DNA of 64,000 bases, taken from contig JAMPBO010000001.1 in assembly GCA_023666705.1 (NCBI GenBank), positions 62,001 through 126,000 of the forward strand. The letters are read 5' to 3'. Shown piece by piece: positions 59,840 through 64,000 of this stretch. How positions within the stretch are numbered: the stretch's first letter is position 1; each line of letters begins with the position of its first letter. The notes under the pieces were generated by a model, which worked only from the letters and a program-made list of their open reading frames with translations, was not told the DNA's origin and did no database searches. A program made the translations under genes and the position numbers. Source of the stretch: Bacteroides sp. GTDB taxonomy: Bacteria > Bacillota > Clostridia > Lachnospirales > Lachnospiraceae.

Positions 59840-60182
59840 TGGAGCTGGCGGGAATCGAACCCGCGTCCGAAAATTCTTCCATTATACTTTCTCCCATCAC
59901 AGTCTATATATATTTATTCCCTCAGCAAAGTGCCTATAGACAGGCACGTCACATCGGTAGCTTCATAAATTTTCCCTGACCGCAAAGCTTAAGTCAAAGA
60001 GTTTCCCACGATTTTGATGCCGGTATCCTAAGCTGTGGGGTGCCTAAGACCGACAGCTGCCACTAGGCAGCGTACGCGTAATTTTCGTCTGCGTTTATAT
60101 TTAATTTCTAAGTTTTTAGGTGGTCCTAGTCCACCGATGGCTTATATAATTTCTAAATCCCCGTCGAAACCAGTACAACCCC
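59840..60182 (-). ncRNA. ssrA: Transfer-messenger RNA (ssrA)
   Basis: The 343-base minus-strand RNA rescues stalled ribosomes together with SmpB. The tRNA-like ends pair (GGGGTTG with CAGCTCC), the 5' part has GTACTGGTTTCGACGGGG and the 3' part a T arm GGGTTCGATTCCC. The tag frame reads Ala-Asp-Glu-Asn-Tyr-Ala-Tyr-Ala-Ala then TAG. No CCA is encoded. The 5' end could be one base further out. A TATAAA at about 60190-60195 may serve as a local promoter. Confidence 0.95.
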
Positions 60183-60212
60183 CTGGTTTATATCAGACGA
60201 AATTTATTGCTG

Positions 60213-60557
60213 CTATTCTGCATCCGTATCCGATGCATCTGTTCCTGCCGCATCGGAGCTTGTTGCATCTGTGTCACTTGCAATGTTATCCGCAATAAAA
60301 GAATATTTACCGCTGTACATGGCAGACCAGTATTTTTGAATATTGTAATCTAATGTATCAGGATTAATGGTAGCATTTGCATCACGCTCAGCGGCATATT
60401 GCTTATAGATTACCTTTCCAAGCGGATATCCGATTGCTGCACCTGCAAGAAGTGCACAGACAAATAAAGCAATCAGATTCTTTATCTTTTTCTTTTTTAT
60501 ATTTTTTGCCCTGTTTTTTTTCTCCTGTTTATACCTGTCAACCTTTGCCTGACTCAT
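60213..60557 (-). CDS. Small single-helix membrane protein between smpB and ssrA
   Basis: I do not recognise this 114-residue protein. A strongly basic N-terminal third (KQEKKNRAKNIKKKKIKN) precedes one membrane helix (about 28-48). A short outside segment is followed by a low-complexity acidic tail made of Ser, Asp, Thr and Ala (SDTDATSSDAAGTDASDTDAE). AGGAGAT precedes the ATG at 60557. It lies between smpB and ssrA, 30 bp from ssrA, so is likely on the same transcript. Confidence 0.75.
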   Translation of the reverse strand: MSQAKVDRYKQEKKNRAKNIKKKKIKNLIALFVCALLAGAAIGYPLGKVIYKQYAAERDANATINPDTLDYNIQKYWSAMYSGKYSFIADNIASDTDATSSDAAGTDASDTDAE

Positions 60558-60582
60558 AATTATCTCCTTATTAATCCGTAAA

Positions 60583-61053
60583 TCAATTGAGGTTTCTTAT
60601 CTTGAAGTCCCTCTCTGCTTCTCTTTTGATATCCTTCTTTGCAATATCAGCTCTCTTATCGTACAGCTTTTTACCTCTTGCAAGACCAATCTCCAGCTTT
60701 ACGAGACTTTCCTTAAAATATACCTTAAGCGGAACAAGCGTGTATCCCTTCATTTTCTGTTGACCGATTAAGCGGTTAATCTCAGACCTGTGAAGCAGGA
60801 GCTTTCTCGCCCGCAGCGGGTCTTTATTAAATATATTTCCCTTTTCATATGGTGAAATATGCATTTGGTAAATATAAACTTCATTGTTGTCCACACTGAT
60901 AAAGGATTCTTTTATGCTGCACCCGCCTGCCCTTAAGGATTTCACCTCCGTACCTGCAAGTGCAATCCCTGCCTCATAGGTATCCTCAATAAAGTAATCA
61001 TGGTATGCTTTTTTGTTATTTGCGATAAGCCTGATACCTTTTTCCTTCGGCAT
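60583..61053 (-). CDS. smpB: SsrA-binding protein SmpB
   Basis: SmpB (156 residues) brings tmRNA to stalled ribosomes. The signature [32 protein letters not shown] is complete, as are the [13 protein letters not shown] segment and basic C-terminal tail. The ATG at 61053 (PKEKG start) is at better spacing from GAGGG than the ATG two codons upstream. It lies between rnr and the small membrane protein in the ribosome-rescue cluster. Confidence 0.97.
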   Translation of the reverse strand: MPKEKGIRLIANNKKAYHDYFIEDTYEAGIALAGTEVKSLRAGGCSIKESFISVDNNEVYIYQMHISPYEKGNIFNKDPLRARKLLLHRSEINRLIGQQKMKGYTLVPLKVYFKESLVKLEIGLARGKKLYDKRADIAKKDIKREAERDFKIRNLN

Positions 61054-61085
61054 TTGCATTCACCCTCTTTACTTTGCCAAATGTC

Positions 61086-63221
61086 CTACGACATTATATC
61101 ATTACACATTGAAAAATCAATACTTTTCTTTATTTTATCACATTTTAACACCTTAACTCTCACCTTGTCGCCAAGCTGGTATCTCTTTTTTGTCCGTTCG
61201 CCTATCATGGCGTATTCATCCTCGTTAAAATAATAACAGTCATCATACATGTAAGCCACGGATACGGCTCCCTCCACGGTATTTTCAAGCTCGACAAAAA
61301 TAAAGTTTGAGGTAACGCCTGATATCACTCCATCATATTCCTCGCCGATGTGCTCTGACATGTACTCGATTTCCTTCAGCTTGATAACCTCCCGTTCTGC
61401 TTCCTCTGCACGTCTCTCCTTTTGGGAATTATCGTCAGAAACCATCGGAAGTATACGTTTATAATGCGTTATCCGCTTTTGGTTCAGTCCTCCATGAAGA
61501 TTTTCCTTGATAATTCTATGAATCTGCAAATCCGGATATCTTCTGATAGGCGATGTAAAATGGCAGTAATACTTGCAGGACAGACCAAAATGACCCGAAC
61601 ATTCCGTGGAATACCTTGCCTGCTTCATGGAACGGAGCATCATTTTGCTAATCAGTGCCTCATACGGCTCACCGTCAATTTTTTCAAGCACCTTTTGAAG
61701 CTCTTTTGGATGGATTTCATCGTGTCCCGCCTTCATGTGAATACCAAAATTGCCCAGGAAGAACAACAAATTTTCTATCTTTTCCATATCAGGACTTTCA
61801 TGTGTCCTATATTCAAATGGAAGCTCCTGCCAAAAATAATCCTCAGCGATTGTCTCATTTGCCATGAGCATAAAATCTTCAATAATTTTAGTGGCAGGGT
61901 TTCTGTCATAAGGCTTAATCTCAATCGGCTTGTGGTTTTTATCCACTATTATTTTTGTCTCAGCAACATCAAAATCTATGGAGCCTCTCTTATGCCTGCA
62001 TGCCCTTATAATCTGTGACAGCTCAAGCATCAAATCAAACATGGAAACCAGATAATCGTATCGTTTTAGTGGTGCATCCTCTGTTCTGTCCAGAATTTTT
62101 GCCACATCCGTGTATGTCATACGCTCATTTACATTTATGACGCCCTCACATATTCTGTGATTCACAACCTTCCCCTTTTTGTCTATATCCATAACACAGC
62201 TTAGCGTCAGCCTGTCCACGCCTGCATTCAGGGAACAGATACCGTTTGAAAGCTTGTGGGGAAGCATTGGAATTACGCTGTCTACAAGATAACAGCTTGT
62301 TCCTCTTTTCAGTGCCTCCTTGTCAAGCTCTGATTTTTCCGTCACATAATTTGATACGTCCGCAATATGGACGCCTAAGGTATAAATTCCGTCCTGATAG
62401 CTTAAGGTTATGGCATCATCCAGATCCTTTGCATCCTCGCCATCAATTGTAACGGTGTACAAATCCCTGAAATCCTCTCTGCCTGCAAGCTCCGCCGCAT
62501 CCACGCTATCTGAAATATTGTTCAGGCTGTCCATAACCTTTTTCGGAAACTCCGTCGGAATATCATATGCCTTGACAACGGATAATATGTCAGTTGCAGG
62601 GTCATTGATATGACCTAAAATCTCCACAATCTTACCCTCAGGAGACTTTCCCTTTCCCCCGTAATTGGTTATATGGCATACAACCTTATGCCCTGACATT
62701 GCACCCATGGAATCCTTTTTGTCAATGAATATATCATTGGAAACCTTTTGGTTGTCAGGTATGACAAAGCCAAAGCCGTCCTGCTTATCGTAGGTTCCCA
62801 CAATAAGCTCCATGCCTCTCTCAAGAATTTGGACAATCTGACCCTCTGCCCGTTTTCCCTCTGTACCGTCCTTGTATGCTTTCAATAATACACGGTCACC
62901 GTGAAAGGCATCTAAGCTATATTTGGCTGGAATAAAATAATCGTCCTTTTCGCCCTCAACCCTGACAAATCCAAAGCCTTTCTTGTTGCCAATAAAAACT
63001 CCTACCTTTCGGTCGTCATCCATTTTTTTGTATTTTCCCTTTGGTGTTACGGTAATTTTTCCTTCCTTGACAAGCTCGTCCAATACCTCGGCAACCTTTT
63101 TCTTATCCTCATCGCCAACCTGAAGAAGAAAACGGATATCCTTAAGCTTCATCGGCTTATATTCTACATCACATATAAACGAGTAAAGCTTTTCCTTTAT
63201 GCTGTCTCTTTTTGCCCCCAT
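61086..63221 (-). CDS. rnr: Ribonuclease R
   Basis: RNase R (711 residues) degrades structured RNA 3' to 5' and, with tmRNA-SmpB, non-stop mRNA. An N-terminal winged-helix region (about 1-65) and cold-shock domains (FIGNKKGFGFVRV, TYDKQDGFGFVIP) precede the RNB catalytic domain (DGEDAKDLDDAITL with the metal-binding aspartates) and a C-terminal S1 domain. The ATG at 63219-63221 follows AGGAGG at 8 bases; the GTG three codons upstream lies in that site. Confidence 0.97.
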   Translation of the reverse strand: MGAKRDSIKEKLYSFICDVEYKPMKLKDIRFLLQVGDEDKKKVAEVLDELVKEGKITVTPKGKYKKMDDDRKVGVFIGNKKGFGFVRVEGEKDDYFIPAKYSLDAFHGDRVLLKAYKDGTEGKRAEGQIVQILERGMELIVGTYDKQDGFGFVIPDNQKVSNDIFIDKKDSMGAMSGHKVVCHITNYGGKGKSPEGKIVEILGHINDPATDILSVVKAYDIPTEFPKKVMDSLNNISDSVDAAELAGREDFRDLYTVTIDGEDAKDLDDAITLSYQDGIYTLGVHIADVSNYVTEKSELDKEALKRGTSCYLVDSVIPMLPHKLSNGICSLNAGVDRLTLSCVMDIDKKGKVVNHRICEGVINVNERMTYTDVAKILDRTEDAPLKRYDYLVSMFDLMLELSQIIRACRHKRGSIDFDVAETKIIVDKNHKPIEIKPYDRNPATKIIEDFMLMANETIAEDYFWQELPFEYRTHESPDMEKIENLLFFLGNFGIHMKAGHDEIHPKELQKVLEKIDGEPYEALISKMMLRSMKQARYSTECSGHFGLSCKYYCHFTSPIRRYPDLQIHRIIKENLHGGLNQKRITHYKRILPMVSDDNSQKERRAEEAEREVIKLKEIEYMSEHIGEEYDGVISGVTSNFIFVELENTVEGAVSVAYMYDDCYYFNEDEYAMIGERTKKRYQLGDKVRVKVLKCDKIKKSIDFSMCNDIMS

Positions 63222-63243
63222 AAATGACACCTCCTACTTAAGT

Positions 63244-63276
63244 AAAAAAAGATGCTTTGAAATAGCCCAAAGCATC
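63244..63276 (-). terminator. Intrinsic terminator between secG and rnr
   Basis: A 9-bp stem (GATGCTTTG with CAAAGCATC) is followed by seven T residues on the minus strand, only about 10 bp before the AGGAGG of rnr. It ends most secG transcripts and would make rnr depend on read-through. Confidence 0.88.
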
Positions 63277-63285
63277 ATTGTAGTT

Positions 63286-63519
63286 CTAAATAAACTTTGA
63301 AGAAAGAAGTAACGCAAGTACCATAAATATAATTCCAATTACAATGGTAACTTTCATCAGCACCGCTTCCTTTGACTTACCCTTGTTCCTGCTCCAGTAG
63401 GTTTCCGTGGAACCGCTGATTGAGCTTGTAAGTCCTCCTTCTTTGCCTTCCTGCATCATAACGATAATCGTTAAAATAACAGCTATTACTAAAAATACAA
63501 TAATCAATGGCGTTTTCAA
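63286..63519 (-). CDS. secG: Protein translocase subunit SecG
   Basis: SecG (77 residues) is the small third subunit of the SecYEG channel. Two membrane helices (about 3-22 and 54-75) flank the cytoplasmic loop QEGKEGGLTSSISGSTETYWSRNKGKSKE, the family pattern. The start is a TTG at 63517-63519 placed 7 bases after AGGAGG; the longer frame from 63570 adds residues not seen in SecG. It leads the secG-rnr-smpB-ssrA cluster known in Firmicutes. Confidence 0.93.
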   Translation of the reverse strand: MKTPLIIVFLVIAVILTIIVMMQEGKEGGLTSSISGSTETYWSRNKGKSKEAVLMKVTIVIGIIFMVLALLLSSKFI

Positions 63520-63579
63520 AAAATAACCTCCTAAAATAAGCACACTACGCTTATGTATATATTTGTTCACACTTGTCTT

Positions 63580-63608
63580 ATATTACCATATCACAAAATG
63601 GATGGCAA
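63580..63608 (-). promoter_or_regulatory. Promoter of secG
   Basis: Minus-strand TTGCCA (63603-63608) and TAATAT (63580-63585) are 17 bp apart; transcription would start near 63573, about 54 bases before the TTG start. Confidence 0.7.
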
Positions 63609-63630
63609 CTGTTTTTTTGAAAATATAAAA

Positions 63631-63702
63631 GCTGCCCATACCAAGAAAATCTATACAGTAACCAGAAACACATTACGATATCATTTTCTTAGTTCAGGCA
63701 GC
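63631..63702 (-). terminator. Imperfect long inverted repeat after enolase, probable terminator
   Basis: Arms 63631-63650 and 63683-63702 match at 16 of 20 positions around a 32-base loop, followed by a T-rich stretch on the minus strand. It begins about 10 bases past the enolase stop. The long loop makes it less typical than the other terminators here. Confidence 0.5.
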
Positions 63703-63712
63703 CTCACATGTG

Positions 63713-64000
<288 letters not shown>

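Overview
The window reads as a chromosomal segment of a low-GC, spore-lineage Firmicute, most likely a Lachnospiraceae-type Clostridium relative. The support is the sigE/spoIIGA pair with Spo0A-like boxes, a Csp-type subtilase, TtcA, the TetM-like/NYN fusion GTPase, BspA-type leucine-rich repeat proteins, strong AGGAGG ribosome sites and sigma-A promoters with 17-bp spacers. Nearly every gene is on the minus strand; only ttcA-like (15.5 kb) and yprB-like (56.5 kb) are on the plus strand.

Layout, left to right. 1-6.3 kb: minD (partial), minC, PBP2, mreD, mreC, radC and a DUF4321-type protein form the end of a long leftward operon for cell shape and division-site choice; mreB is not in it. 6.3-14.8 kb: a PLP enzyme, miaA, mutL, mutS and miaB are the upstream part, starting at a clear promoter in front of miaB. 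14.8-15.3 kb: a LysM protein resembling the SOS division inhibitor YneA has a textbook promoter with three LexA-type boxes, one exactly between -35 and -10. 15.5-25.9 kb: ttcA-like, nadE, recU, an RluA-type pseudouridine synthase, an SDR, an rRNA methyltransferase, hflX, a TPR protein, a VanY-like peptidase and thioredoxin. 25.9-33.7 kb: a TetM/EF-G-like GTPase fused to a Rae1/YacP-type NYN nuclease, a HAD protein with an altered catalytic motif, a Csp-type protease, a flippase and a GH25 endolysin-like protein. 33.8-34.6 kb: a RelE-type toxin/antitoxin pair and tRNA-Leu(CAA). 34.7-44.6 kb: two large secreted LRR_5 proteins that share almost identical 3' ends (about 1.8 kb). 44.9-48.0 kb: sigE, spoIIGA, class B sortase, Nudix hydrolase. 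48.3-56.2 kb: a class B PBP, FtsW/RodA, U32 peptidase, zapA, ruvB, ruvA and DivIVA. 56.5-59.5 kb: a YprB-like exonuclease and an AgrC/AgrA-like two-component pair. 59.8-63.5 kb: ssrA (tmRNA), a small membrane protein, smpB, rnr and secG, the trans-translation/RNA-decay cluster. 63.7 kb to the end: the 3' end of enolase.

Themes: cell-wall growth and division (min, mre, PBPs, SEDS, zapA, divIVA, YneA-like), DNA repair (mutSL, radC, recU, ruvAB, the SOS promoter) and ribosome rescue or quality control (tmRNA-SmpB-RNase R and the GTPase-NYN fusion). I see no insertion sequence, CRISPR array or intact prophage. The most notable items are the GTPase-NYN fusion, the LexA-box promoter, the duplicated LRR locus with its potential for recombination, a candidate LytTR direct repeat at the two-component promoter, and two operon joints where an intrinsic terminator ends right at the next gene's ribosome site.
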